Below the pieces are notes generated by a model that made no database searches, was not told the DNA's origin, and worked only from the letters and a program-made list of their open reading frames with translations. The position numbers and the translations under genes were made by a program. A stretch of 64,000 bases of DNA from Streptomyces lunaelactis (GTDB taxonomy: Bacteria > Actinomycetota > Actinomycetes > Streptomycetales > Streptomycetaceae): NCBI RefSeq assembly GCF_003054555.1, contig NZ_CP026304.1, positions 1,984,001 through 2,048,000 on the forward strand, written 5' to 3'. This document shows positions 27,060 to 35,113 of this stretch, one piece after another. How positions within the stretch are numbered: position 1 is the stretch's first letter; each line of letters opens with the position of its first letter.

Positions 27060-27644
27060 GTGACCCGCGTCGTTCACCCCATCGAGCAGGAGTCGTTCCG
27101 GCGGCTTCGCTCGCGGCTCGACACCAGCGGTTTTCAGCCACTGACGCGAGCGGTCGTCGAGCGGGTCATTCACTCCGCCGCCGACCTCGAGTACGCCACC
27201 GATCTCGTCTGCGACGAGCCCTCGCTCCGCGCCGCGCACGCCGCGCTGCACGCCGGTGCGCCCGTCGTCGCCGATGTCGAGATGGTCGCCGCCGGTATCA
27301 CCCGGCGCGAGACCGTCTGCCGCCTCAGGGACGCCAGGTCCGGCCCGGGGCTCACCCGTTCCGCGCACGCGGTGCGGCTCGCCCACGAGCAGGTCGGGCC
27401 CGGTGCCATCTGGGTCATCGGGTGCGCTCCCACCGCACTCGAGGAGCTCCTCGTCCTCGATGCCGCGCCCGCCCTCGTCATCGGCCTGCCCGTCGGCTTC
27501 GTCGGCGCCGCCGAGTCCAAGGCCGCGCTGCGCGCGAGCGGGCTGCCCGCCGTCAGCAACGTGTCCGAGAAGGGGGGCAGTGCCGTCGCCGCCGCCGCCC
27601 TCAACGCTCTGCTCTACCACCCCCATATCAAGGAGAACGCGTGA
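27060..27644 (+). CDS. cobH: Precorrin-8X methylmutase CobH
   Basis: 194 residues from GTG 27060. Family signature: VVHPIEQESFRRLRSRLDTSGF at the start, the catalytic His in VVERVIHSAADLEYATDL (His about residue 38), then GAPVVADVEMVAAGITRR, AIWVIGCAPTALEELLVL and LPVGFVGAAESKAALRASGLPAVSNVSEKGGS. It moves the methyl group from C11 to C12 to form hydrogenobyrinic acid. A 205-base gap of extremely GC-rich sequence precedes it, with no convincing gene. Its TGA overlaps the next GTG. Confidence 0.95.
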   Translation: MTRVVHPIEQESFRRLRSRLDTSGFQPLTRAVVERVIHSAADLEYATDLVCDEPSLRAAHAALHAGAPVVADVEMVAAGITRRETVCRLRDARSGPGLTRSAHAVRLAHEQVGPGAIWVIGCAPTALEELLVLDAAPALVIGLPVGFVGAAESKAALRASGLPAVSNVSEKGGSAVAAAALNALLYHPHIKENA

Positions 27645-28564
27645 CCACCCCGCCCGCACTGCTGATCGCCGGCCACGGCACCCGTGACGAAGCCGGGGCC
27701 GAGGCCTTCCGGGACTTCGTAGGGGAGCTGGGGCGGCGCCATCCCGAACTCCCCGTCGCCGGCGGCTTCATCGAGCTGTCCCCGCCGCCGCTCGGCGACG
27801 CCGTCACCGAGCTCGTCGAGCAGGGCGTGAACCGCTTCGCCGCGGTGCCGCTGATGCTGGTCTCGGCCGGGCACGCCAAGGGCGACATCCCCGCGGCCCT
27901 CGCCCGTGAGCGGGAGCGGCATCCGGGGATCTCGTACGCCTACGGGCGTCCCCTCGGCCCGCACCCTTCGCTGCTGAAGGTGCTGGAGCGGCGGCTGGAC
28001 GAGGCGCTGGGCACGGCTGCCCGTACGCCCGCCGACCGCGCCGATGTGACCGTGCTGCTGGTGGGCCGCGGTTCGACCGACCCGGACGCCAACGCCGAGG
28101 TGCTCAAGGCGGCCAGGCTGCTGTGGGAGGGACGCGGTTACGCGGGCGTGGAGACCGCGTTCGTCTCGCTCGCCGCTCCCGATGTGCCGAGCGGTCTCGA
28201 CCGGTGCGTGCAACTGGGCGCGCGCCGGATCGTCGTGCTCCCGTACTTCCTCTTCACCGGCATCCTGCCGGAGCGCGTCCGCCTGCAGACGCAGGGCTGG
28301 GCGGCGGCCCACCCCGAGGTGGACGTGGTCTCGGCCGATGTGATCGGCCCCACCGAGGAGTTGCTGGACCTGGTCATGGAGCGCTACCGGGAGGCCGTCG
28401 CCGGCGACATCCGGATGAACTGCGACTCCTGCGTGTACCGGATCGCGCTGCCCGGCTTCGAGGACAAGGTGGGTCTGCCGCAGCAGCCCCACTTCCACCC
28501 CGATGACGACGGGCACCACCACGGCCACGGGCATCACCATGGCAGTCATGCGCACGCACACTGA
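27641..28564 (+). CDS. cbiX: Sirohydrochlorin chelatase-like CbiX with His-rich tail
   Basis: 307 residues from GTG 27641. Two tandem chelatase domains are seen: ALLIAGHGTRDEAGAEAFRDF with FAAVPLMLVSAGHAKGDIP, and VTVLLVGRGSTDPDANAEVLK with IVVLPYFLFTGILPERV. The C-terminus has NCDSCVYRIALPGFEDKVG followed by a tail with about ten His in 20 residues (HHHGHGHHHGSHAHAH). CbiX normally inserts cobalt (or iron, for sirohaem) into sirohydrochlorin, an early step, whereas CobN here inserts cobalt late. The tail may bind cobalt or nickel. Its final 17 bases overlap cobC. Confidence 0.9.
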   Translation: MTTPPALLIAGHGTRDEAGAEAFRDFVGELGRRHPELPVAGGFIELSPPPLGDAVTELVEQGVNRFAAVPLMLVSAGHAKGDIPAALARERERHPGISYAYGRPLGPHPSLLKVLERRLDEALGTAARTPADRADVTVLLVGRGSTDPDANAEVLKAARLLWEGRGYAGVETAFVSLAAPDVPSGLDRCVQLGARRIVVLPYFLFTGILPERVRLQTQGWAAAHPEVDVVSADVIGPTEELLDLVMERYREAVAGDIRMNCDSCVYRIALPGFEDKVGLPQQPHFHPDDDGHHHGHGHHHGSHAHAH

Positions 28565-29603
28565 CGCACACGATCTGCGCCACCACGGTGACGCCGAGGT
28601 GCGGGACGCGCATCTCACGGACCTCGCGGTCAATGTCCGGACCGGGACTCCCCCGGACTGGCTGCGCGAGCGAATCGCGGACTCACTCAAGGCCCTGGCC
28701 GCGTATCCGGACGGGCGGGCGGCGCGTGCGGCGGTCGCGCGGCGGCACGGGGTGCCGGTGGAGCGGGTGCTGCTGACGGCGGGCGCGGCCGAGGCTTTCG
28801 TCCTGCTCGCCCGCGCCCTGACGGTACGTCATCCCCTGGTCGTGCACCCGCAGTTCACGGAGCCGGAGGCGGCGTTGCGGGACGCCGGACACGAGGTGGC
28901 GCGGGTGCTGCTGCGGGAGGCGGACGGTTTCCGCCTCGATCCGGCGGCCGTCCCCGACGCGGCGGACCTGGTGATGATCGGCAACCCGACGAACCCGACA
29001 TCCGTGCTGCATCCGGCCGCCGACATCGCCTCACTCGCCCGGCCCGGCCGGGTGCTGGTGGTGGACGAGGCCTTTATGGACGCGGTGCCCGGCGAGTCCG
29101 AGGCGCTGGCGGGCCGGACCGATGTCCCGGGTCTGGTGGTGCTGCGCAGCCTCACCAAGACCTGGGGCCTCGCTGGCCTGCGTATCGGCTATGTGCTCGC
29201 CGAGCCGGAGACGATCGTGGCGCTGGAGCGGGCCCAGCCGCTGTGGCCGGTCGCGACGCCCGCGCTGGCGGCGGCCGAGGCGTGCATGGAGCCGGCCGCG
29301 CTCAAGGAGGCCTCGCTGGCCGCCTGCGGAATCGCGAGGGAGCGGGCGCATCTGCTGGCGGGGCTCGCGGAGTTCGACGAGGTACGGGTGGTGGAGGCGG
29401 CGGAGGCCCCCTTCGTCCTCCTGCATGTCCGGCGCGGCGCCGAGGTGCGCGAGCGGCTGCGCGGGCTCGGCTTCGCGGCCAGACGCGGGGACACCTTCCC
29501 GGGACTCGGCCCCGACTGGCTGCGGCTGGCGGTACGGGACCGTGCGACGACCAACCGCTTTCTGCAGGCGCTCGACCAGGCGCTGACGATGGTGGGCGAC
29601 TAG
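28548..29603 (+). CDS. cobC: PLP-dependent aminotransferase-like CobC (Rv2231c family, threonine-phosphate decarboxylase type)
   Basis: 351 residues from ATG 28548; ATGs at 28539 and 28503 are in frame and cannot be excluded. Fold type I PLP enzyme: YPDGRAARAAVARRHGVPVERVLLTAGAAEAF near residue 47, VMIGNPTNPTSVLHP near 144, the PLP Lys in VVLRSLTKTWGLAGLRIGY near 202, and the Arg in WLRLAVRDRATTNRFLQAL near the C-terminus. It is expected to make (R)-1-aminopropan-2-ol phosphate for CobD. The stop codon TAG coincides with the end of the adjoining inverted-repeat element. Confidence 0.88.
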   Translation: MRTHTDAHDLRHHGDAEVRDAHLTDLAVNVRTGTPPDWLRERIADSLKALAAYPDGRAARAAVARRHGVPVERVLLTAGAAEAFVLLARALTVRHPLVVHPQFTEPEAALRDAGHEVARVLLREADGFRLDPAAVPDAADLVMIGNPTNPTSVLHPAADIASLARPGRVLVVDEAFMDAVPGESEALAGRTDVPGLVVLRSLTKTWGLAGLRIGYVLAEPETIVALERAQPLWPVATPALAAAEACMEPAALKEASLAACGIARERAHLLAGLAEFDEVRVVEAAEAPFVLLHVRRGAEVRERLRGLGFAARRGDTFPGLGPDWLRLAVRDRATTNRFLQALDQALTMVGD

Positions 29604-29780
29604 GGCGTGTTTTAGAAGTAGCGCCGTCCGCCCGGAGGGCGGGCCCTGCGGCGTCTGGTGCGTGCAATCGCAAGGCGGAGGATCGCCCTCGTACTGGATG
29701 TACTTGGGCGACTCCGACAACATCGCGAGTGCGCGTGCCAGGCGCCGCGGGGCAGGCGGGACTTCTAAAACACGCCCTAG
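29600..29780. mobile_element. MITE-like element copy 1
   Basis: A 181-bp element with perfect 20-bp terminal inverted repeats: CTAGGGCGTGTTTTAGAAGT at 29600-29619 and its exact complement at 29761-29780. The outer CTAG may be a target duplication. No protein-coding capacity is visible. About 32 central bases (around 29650-29680) are nearly the reverse complement of the element at 31155-31320, so the two belong to one family in opposite orientation. Confidence 0.75.
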
Positions 29781-29935
29781 GGGCGTACTGCTGGGGGCTT
29801 CGCCCCCAGACCCCCAGTCCTCAATCGCCGGACGGGCTGGACCTTCCAGCCCCGCTGGGGGTCCCCCCACGCCCGCAGGGCGTAGGGGGAGATTGAGGCG
29901 CGGGGTTCGGGGCGGAGCCCCGCCAAGGGCCCGGG
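29781..29935. repeat. GC-rich extragenic repeat with hairpins at the 3' end of the LAETG gene
   Basis: Contains the hairpin GGGGGCTTCGCCCCC (about 29794-29808), a second around TGGGGGTCCCCCCA, and the phrases TCCTCAATCGCCGGACGGGC and GATTGAGGCGCGGGG followed by GGCGGAGCCCCG. The same phrases recur at 49851-49945 and 60838-60895. It immediately follows the stop of the LAETG gene and probably acts as its terminator. Confidence 0.7.
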
Positions 29936-29936
29936 G

Positions 29937-30851
29937 TCAGTCCCGCGCGCGGCTGCGAGCCAGGAGGAGCCCCCGGCCACCGACCGCGAGCAACAGGATC
30001 GCGCCGCACGCGATGTACGGCGTCGCCCCACTGCCACCCGTCTCCGCGAGGTTCTCCGTAGCCGGGTCCTCGCCGGACTGCGCCTGCATTCCGGCGCTCG
30101 GCTTCGCCGACGGCTTCTGCTCCGCGGGCTCCTCCTGCTTCGCGGGCGCCTCCGGCGACTCGCACTTCGCCTCGGCCAGAGTGACCGTGCCGGTGACCTC
30201 CGCGACGTTCAGCTTGAGCGGGTTCACCGAAACCTTCAGCGACAGCGCGGTGGCCGCCGCCGTGCGCGACGTGGTGTGCGTCTTCGACAGATCGAGCGTC
30301 ACCTCGCCGATCCCCGGCACCTCGACCCGGCTGGTGCCGCCGGTGGTGAGCGTGACCTTCTTGCCGAGCACGGTCACATGGCCGAGCAGACTGGACTCGG
30401 CGACCGGCTGCTTGCCCGCCTCGCAGACGGCCTTCGACGTGACCTTCTCGACCTCGACGAGCGAGAGCAGCGGCAGTCCGGGCACATGCAGCCCGGCGCG
30501 GGCGAGGTTGGTGTGGCCCTCGGCCTTGTGCCGGTCGACGGTGGCCTTCGCTGTGGCGACGTCCGCGCGCAGCACCTGGAAGGGCCTGCCCCCGTCGACC
30601 CCGTCCAACTGCACGGTCAGCGCGGTCTTCTCGGCACTGGCGGGCGCCTGCACCTCGTTGAGCGTGGCCGCCAGCGGGACGTTGACGGTCTTGTTGAGCA
30701 GGGACACATCGAGGCCGGTACGGAGCACGACCGCGCTCGCCCGGCCACCCTCGCCGCCGCCCCCTGTGGCATGCGCCGGAGCCGCGGCGAGGACGGCGAC
30801 GGGCGCCGTGGCGAGGAGCGCGGCGGCAGCGCGGAACGTGTTGCTGTTCAA
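29937..30851 (-). CDS. SCO1860-like LAETG-anchored surface protein
   Basis: About 304 residues; the likeliest start is a TTG complementary to 30849-30851 because the signal peptide (NSNTFRAAAALLATAPVAVLAAAPAHA) begins there, but the start codon is unsure. After cleavage at AHA-TGG comes a beta-rich domain with LRTGLDVSLLNKTVNVPLAATLNEVQAP repeats, one Cys pair candidate (AVCEAG and EAKCES), and a Lys/Pro/Glu-rich spacer. The end is a sortase signal LAETGGSG, hydrophobic helix and RSRARD tail. LAETG is the class E sortase motif of Streptomyces. It is therefore covalently cell-wall linked. Two MITE-like elements bracket it. Confidence 0.88.
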   Translation of the reverse strand: MNSNTFRAAAALLATAPVAVLAAAPAHATGGGGEGGRASAVVLRTGLDVSLLNKTVNVPLAATLNEVQAPASAEKTALTVQLDGVDGGRPFQVLRADVATAKATVDRHKAEGHTNLARAGLHVPGLPLLSLVEVEKVTSKAVCEAGKQPVAESSLLGHVTVLGKKVTLTTGGTSRVEVPGIGEVTLDLSKTHTTSRTAAATALSLKVSVNPLKLNVAEVTGTVTLAEAKCESPEAPAKQEEPAEQKPSAKPSAGMQAQSGEDPATENLAETGGSGATPYIACGAILLLAVGGRGLLLARSRARD

Positions 30852-31154
30852 GGTGGTGGAACCCCCACAAGAGACATGGCGTCGCCCGCCGCCCCACGGG
30901 GACACGTGGTCGGCGGCGACTGAGACACCGGAATCTTTACGCACGGAGAGTGAACCGGCAGACACCTGGCGTGAGTTCACCCTAAAGTGGGGTTTCCGTG
31001 CTCGCATTCGATTCATGAGGTGCGGGCGTTCCCCTCAGCCGCGCGTGTCGCGACGAACGGGCAGTGCGCCGGTCGACTGCGGCGGCTCGCGCGTGAAGTG
31101 CTTCAACGAGCCGGACAACGAGCAGGTCACGCTCGGTCAACACGGCGCCCGCAC

Positions 31155-31320
31155 CTAGGGCCTCTCGTTTGGATCTTGCCGGGCTCGCGTGCCCTGGCAC
31201 GCACGCTCGCCGCGTTGTCGTCGGTCGGCATGGCTCCGCCATGCCTCCCTCCTCCGCCTTGCGATCGCACGCACCAGACCCCGCTCACTCATCCGGCCTG
31301 ATCCAAACGAAAGACCCTAG
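31155..31320. mobile_element. MITE-like element copy 2
   Basis: A 166-bp element with 21-bp terminal inverted repeats (31155-31175 and 31300-31320), two mismatches, starting CTAGGGCCTCTCGTTTGGATC. The interior holds CTCCGCCTTGCGATCGCACG followed by CACCAGAC, matching the opposite strand of copy 1 (29600-29780) almost base for base. No ORF of note. The element lies between the LAETG gene's upstream region and the amidohydrolase stop. Confidence 0.72.
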
Positions 31321-31334
31321 ACGTCGGTGCCGCG

Positions 31335-32420
31335 TCAGCCGATCACCCGCCCGTTGAGGATCACCCGCCGCGGCGCGGCCAGCGCCCTGACGTCCGCCCG
31401 CGGATCCTCGTCGTACACCACCAGGTCCGCCGGAGCGCCCTCCTCCAGCACCGGGCGGCCCAGCCACTCCCTCGCCCCCCAGGCCGTCGCCGACAGCGCC
31501 TGGACGGGCGGGATGCCCGCCTTCACCAGCTCCACCACCTCCGCGGCCACCAGGCCGTGCGCCAGCGAGCCGCCCGCGTCCGTGCCGACGAAGACCGGCA
31601 CACCCGCGTCGTACGCCGCGCGCACCGTGTCGTAGCGGCGCTCGTACAGCCGGCGCATATGGGCGGACCACTGGGGGAACTTGGCTTCGCCGCCCGCCGC
31701 GAGGTCCGGGAAGGTCGCGATGTTGACCAGCGTCGGGACGATCGCGACGCCGCGCTCGGCGAACAGCGGGATGGTGTCCTCGGTGAGCCCCGTGGCGTGC
31801 TCGATGCAGTCGATGCCCGCCTCGACCAGGTCCCGGAGCGCGACCTCGGCGAAGCAGTGCGCGGTGACCCGCGCGCCGAGCCGGTGTGCCTCGGCGATCG
31901 CCGCCGCGACCTCGCCGCGTGGCCAGCAGGCGGTCAGATCCCCCGCGTCCCGGTCGATCCAGTCCCCGACGAGCTTGACCCAGCCGTCGCCGCGCCGGGC
32001 CTCCCGGGCGACATACGCGACGAGGTCGTCCGGCTCGATCTCATGGGCGAAGTTGCGGATGTAGCGGCGGGTGCGGGCGATGTGCCGGCCCGCTCTGATG
32101 ATCTTCGGCAGATCCTCGCGCTCGTCGATCCAGCGGGTGTCCGACGGCGATCCCGCGTCGCGGATGAGCAGCGTGCCCGCGTCCCGGTCGGTGAGCGCCT
32201 GCTTCTCGCTGGTCGCCTCGTCGACGGCGCCGTGGTGGTCGAGCCCGACATGGCAGTGCGCGTCGACGAGCCCCGGGAGCGCCCAGCCCCGGACGGTGAC
32301 GGCCTCGGCGCGGGGCCGATCGTAGGAGATCCGGCCGTCCACCACCCACAGCTCGTCCCTCGCCTCCTCGGGCCCGACGAGCACCCGCCCCTTCACGTGC
32401 AGCACCGTGTGATCGCTCAT
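31335..32420 (-). CDS. Amidohydrolase family protein
   Basis: 361 residues from the ATG complementary to 32418-32420. Metal-dependent hydrolase features: the beta-strand frame VKGRVLVGPEEARDELWVVDGRI, first metal motif LPGLVDAHCHVGLDHH near residue 58, the Lys region GWVKLVGDWIDRD near 150, His ligands in VTAHCFAEVAL and CIEHATGLTED, and the catalytic Asp in VPVFVGTDAGGSLAHG near 295. The C-terminus returns to the beta-sandwich (GAPADLVVYDEDPRADV). This is the imidazolonepropionase/prolidase-like subgroup acting on cyclic amides or Xaa-Pro; the substrate is unknown. Confidence 0.92.
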   Translation of the reverse strand: MSDHTVLHVKGRVLVGPEEARDELWVVDGRISYDRPRAEAVTVRGWALPGLVDAHCHVGLDHHGAVDEATSEKQALTDRDAGTLLIRDAGSPSDTRWIDEREDLPKIIRAGRHIARTRRYIRNFAHEIEPDDLVAYVAREARRGDGWVKLVGDWIDRDAGDLTACWPRGEVAAAIAEAHRLGARVTAHCFAEVALRDLVEAGIDCIEHATGLTEDTIPLFAERGVAIVPTLVNIATFPDLAAGGEAKFPQWSAHMRRLYERRYDTVRAAYDAGVPVFVGTDAGGSLAHGLVAAEVVELVKAGIPPVQALSATAWGAREWLGRPVLEEGAPADLVVYDEDPRADVRALAAPRRVILNGRVIG

Positions 32421-32551
32421 GAACAGCACTGTACGAGGGCCCGGGTACGGCCGGAGTCGGCGCTTCCCCGCTGGTCGTATCGGCAGAGTGAGCGCAGTCA
32501 CGACGAACAGCATTTCTCCGGACACTAAATTCTGCGTTAATTGAAATAGAC

Positions 32552-32581
32552 GGGAAGCTGCTTTATTCCAGGCAGCTTCCC
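32552..32581. terminator. Orphan 10-bp hairpin in the ectA upstream region
   Basis: GGGAAGCTGC (32552-32561) and GCAGCTTCCC (32572-32581) pair perfectly across a TTTATTCCAG loop. On the minus strand it is followed by a T-rich run (TCTATTTCAATTAA), on the plus strand it is not. It lies between two divergent genes where no terminator is expected, so it may end an unannotated minus-strand transcript or be a regulatory structure. Confidence 0.5.
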
Positions 32582-32622
32582 GTATTCGTCTGCCCCCGTT
32601 CCGCGATCCTAAACGCCAAGGT

Positions 32623-32637
32623 TTCGATAGGATCGAA
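32623..32637. promoter_or_regulatory. Palindrome upstream of ectABCD, candidate operator
   Basis: TTCGATAGGATCGAA is a perfect 6-bp inverted repeat with a 3-base centre, about 210 bases before ectA in an unusually AT-rich stretch. The regulator is unknown; no ectR-like gene is adjacent. Confidence 0.35.
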
Positions 32638-32846
32638 CGACGTAATTCGGACGGGTCTCACGGGAGTTACAGCCGTGTGACCGACTCCACATCGCGTCCG
32701 ATTCGTGCTTTAAATCCGGCACAAAAGCCATCAAAATGCCCTCGCGTTGAGTTGAGGCACGCGCCCGCGCGATAACACAAGGGGACACTCCACCCAACCC
32801 CTTCCCTCGATGCATTTTCTGAATTTGCTCGGTAAATTTCCTCGGC

Positions 32847-33383
32847 ATGACAGCCGCACAAGAACACCTTGTACGAGCCAGCACCCCGAGCGAATTTCTG
32901 GAGATCGACACCCCACGAGTGGAGGACGGAGCCGCGATCTGGCGCATCGCCCGTGACTCCGAGGTCCTGGACCTCAACTCCTCGTACAGCTATCTGCTGT
33001 GGTGTCGCGACTTCGCCGCCACCTCCGTGGTGGCGCGCGGCTGTGACGGTGAGCCCATCGCCTTCGTCACCGGCTACGTACGTCCCGACCGCCCCGAGGC
33101 ACTCGTCGTCTGGCAGGTCGCCGTCGACCACGCCCACCGCGGCCGGGGACTCGCCGGCGTACTGCTGGACGCGCTGACCGCCAGGGTCACCGACGGCCGC
33201 GGGATCCGGGAGATCGAGACCACCATCACCCCGGACAACACCGCATCCGACCGGCTGTTCACCTCGTACGCCCAGCGCCACGGCGCACGCGTGGAGCGTG
33301 AAGTCCTCTTCGACGGCGGGCTGTTCCCCGAGGGAACGCACCAGCCGGAAGTGCTCTACCGCATCAGCCCCCTCTCCGCCTGA
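32847..33383 (+). CDS. ectA: L-2,4-diaminobutyrate N-acetyltransferase EctA
   Basis: 178 residues, GNAT fold. EctA landmarks are DGAAIWRIARDSEVLDLNSSYSYLLWCRDFAATS near residue 28, GYVRPDRPEALVVWQVAVDHAHRGRGLAGVLLDALTARV (acetyl-CoA pyrophosphate loop RGRGLA) near 75, and IETTITPDNTASDRLFTSYAQRHGA. It acetylates the gamma-amino group of diaminobutyrate, the second step to ectoine. First gene of the ectABCD operon; ectB follows after 24 bases. Confidence 0.97.
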   Translation: MTAAQEHLVRASTPSEFLEIDTPRVEDGAAIWRIARDSEVLDLNSSYSYLLWCRDFAATSVVARGCDGEPIAFVTGYVRPDRPEALVVWQVAVDHAHRGRGLAGVLLDALTARVTDGRGIREIETTITPDNTASDRLFTSYAQRHGARVEREVLFDGGLFPEGTHQPEVLYRISPLSA

Positions 33384-33407
33384 ACCCCCCCACCTCTGGA
33401 GACTGCT

Positions 33408-34676
33408 GTGACCATCACCCCGCCCGCCCTGAGTGTCTTCGAGACCCTGGAGTCGGAGGTGCGCAGCTACTGCCGCAGTTGGCCCGCCGTGTTCGACCGC
33501 GCGCAGGGCAGCTACCTCCACGACGAGGACGGCCACACCTACCTCGACTTCTTCGCCGGCGCAGGATCGCTCAACTACGGGCACAACAACCCGGTGCTGA
33601 AACGCGCGCTGATCGACTACATCGAGCGCGACGGCATCACGCACGGCCTCGACATGGCCACCACGGCCAAGCGCGCCTTCCTCGAGTCGTTCGAGAATGT
33701 GATCCTGCGGCCGCGCGACCTTCCGTACAAGGTCATGTTCCCCGGCCCGACCGGCACCAACGCCGTCGAGTCGGCGCTGAAGCTGGCCCGCAAGGTGAAG
33801 GGGCGCGAGTCCGTCGTCTCGTTCACCAACGCCTTCCACGGCATGTCGCTGGGCTCGCTCGCCGTCACCGGCAACGCCTTCAAGCGGGCCGGCGCCGGAA
33901 TCCCGCTGGTGCACGGCACGCCGATGCCGTTCGACAACTACTTCGACGGCCAGGTCCCTGACTTCATCTGGTTCGAGCGACTGCTCCAGGACCAGGGCTC
34001 CGGGCTCAACAAGCCCGCGGCCGTCATCGTCGAGACGGTGCAGGGCGAGGGCGGTATCAACGTCGCCCGCGCCGAGTGGCTGCGCGCGCTGCAGGACCTG
34101 TGCCACCGCCAGGACATGCTGCTGATCGTCGACGACATCCAGATGGGCTGCGGCCGTACCGGCGGCTTCTTCTCCTTCGAGGAGGCCGGCATCACGCCGG
34201 ACATCGTCACGCTGTCGAAGTCCATCAGCGGCTACGGACTGCCCATGTCCCTCTGCCTGTTCAAGCCGGAGCTGGACATCTGGGAGCCGGGCGAGCACAA
34301 CGGCACCTTCCGCGGCAACAACCCGGCGTTCGTCACCGCGGCCGCCGCCCTCAACACCTACTGGGCCGACGGCCAGATGGAGAAGCAGACCCTGGCGCGC
34401 GGCGAGCAGATCGAGCGTGCGCTGCTGGCCATCGTCGACGAGAACGACGGCGCCGGTGTGAGCTTCCGTGGCCGCGGTCTGGTGTGGGGCCTGGAGTTCG
34501 AGGACAAGCCGCGCGCCTCGGCCATCTGCGCCCGCGCCTTCGAACTGGGGCTGCTGCTCGAGACCTCGGGCCCGGAGGGCGAAGTGGTGAAACTGCTGCC
34601 CGCGCTCACCGTCTCTCCCGAAGAGCTGGACGAGGGCCTGCGCATTCTGGCCCGCTCCGTCCGCGAGACCGCCTGA
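33408..34676 (+). CDS. ectB: Diaminobutyrate-2-oxoglutarate transaminase EctB
   Basis: 422 residues from GTG 33408 with CTGGAG upstream. Class III aminotransferase: [24 protein letters not shown] near residue 38, [22 protein letters not shown] near 110, [59 protein letters not shown] and the PLP Lys in [18 protein letters not shown] near 270. It aminates aspartate semialdehyde with glutamate, giving L-2,4-diaminobutyrate, the entry to ectoine. Confidence 0.98.
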   Translation: MTITPPALSVFETLESEVRSYCRSWPAVFDRAQGSYLHDEDGHTYLDFFAGAGSLNYGHNNPVLKRALIDYIERDGITHGLDMATTAKRAFLESFENVILRPRDLPYKVMFPGPTGTNAVESALKLARKVKGRESVVSFTNAFHGMSLGSLAVTGNAFKRAGAGIPLVHGTPMPFDNYFDGQVPDFIWFERLLQDQGSGLNKPAAVIVETVQGEGGINVARAEWLRALQDLCHRQDMLLIVDDIQMGCGRTGGFFSFEEAGITPDIVTLSKSISGYGLPMSLCLFKPELDIWEPGEHNGTFRGNNPAFVTAAAALNTYWADGQMEKQTLARGEQIERALLAIVDENDGAGVSFRGRGLVWGLEFEDKPRASAICARAFELGLLLETSGPEGEVVKLLPALTVSPEELDEGLRILARSVRETA

Positions 34677-34705
34677 CACCCGTACGAGAAAGGCACCGAC
34701 GCACC

Positions 34706-35110
34706 GTGATCGTCCGATCGTTCAAGGACATCGAGAACACCGACCGCCATGTGAGGGCCGCGTCCGGCACCTGGGAGAGCAAGCGCATCGTGCTCGCCAA
34801 GGAGCGGGTCGGCTTCTCGCTCCACGAGACCGTGCTCTACGCGGGCACGGAGACGTCGATGTGGTACGCGAACCACATCGAGGCCGTGCTCTGCGTGGAG
34901 GGCGAGGCCGAGCTCACCGACGACGAGACCGGCGAGACCCACTGGATCGAGCCCGGCACGATGTATCTGCTGGACGGCCATGAGCGTCACACCATGCGCC
35001 CCAAGACCGACTTCCGCTGTGTCTGCGTCTTCAACCCGCCCGTCACCGGACGGGAGGACCACGACGAGAACGGCGTCTACCCGCTGCTGACCGAGTCCGA
35101 GGAGGGCTGA
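34706..35110 (+). CDS. ectC: L-ectoine synthase EctC
   Basis: 134 residues from GTG 34706. Single cupin domain: [37 protein letters not shown] at the start, then [23 protein letters not shown] with the metal-binding Glu, and [43 protein letters not shown] with a conserved His. It closes N-gamma-acetyl-diaminobutyrate into ectoine. Spacing of 29 bases after ectB and 3 bases before ectD shows one operon. Confidence 0.98.
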   Translation: MIVRSFKDIENTDRHVRAASGTWESKRIVLAKERVGFSLHETVLYAGTETSMWYANHIEAVLCVEGEAELTDDETGETHWIEPGTMYLLDGHERHTMRPKTDFRCVCVFNPPVTGREDHDENGVYPLLTESEEG

Positions 35111-35113
35111 AAG

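Noticed and set aside
26851..27063. A 70-codon plus-strand frame between cobJ and cobH starting at an overlapping GTG
   Set aside because: Composition is Ala/Arg/Pro-rich without recognisable structure; cobH has its own start at 27060. It may be chance.
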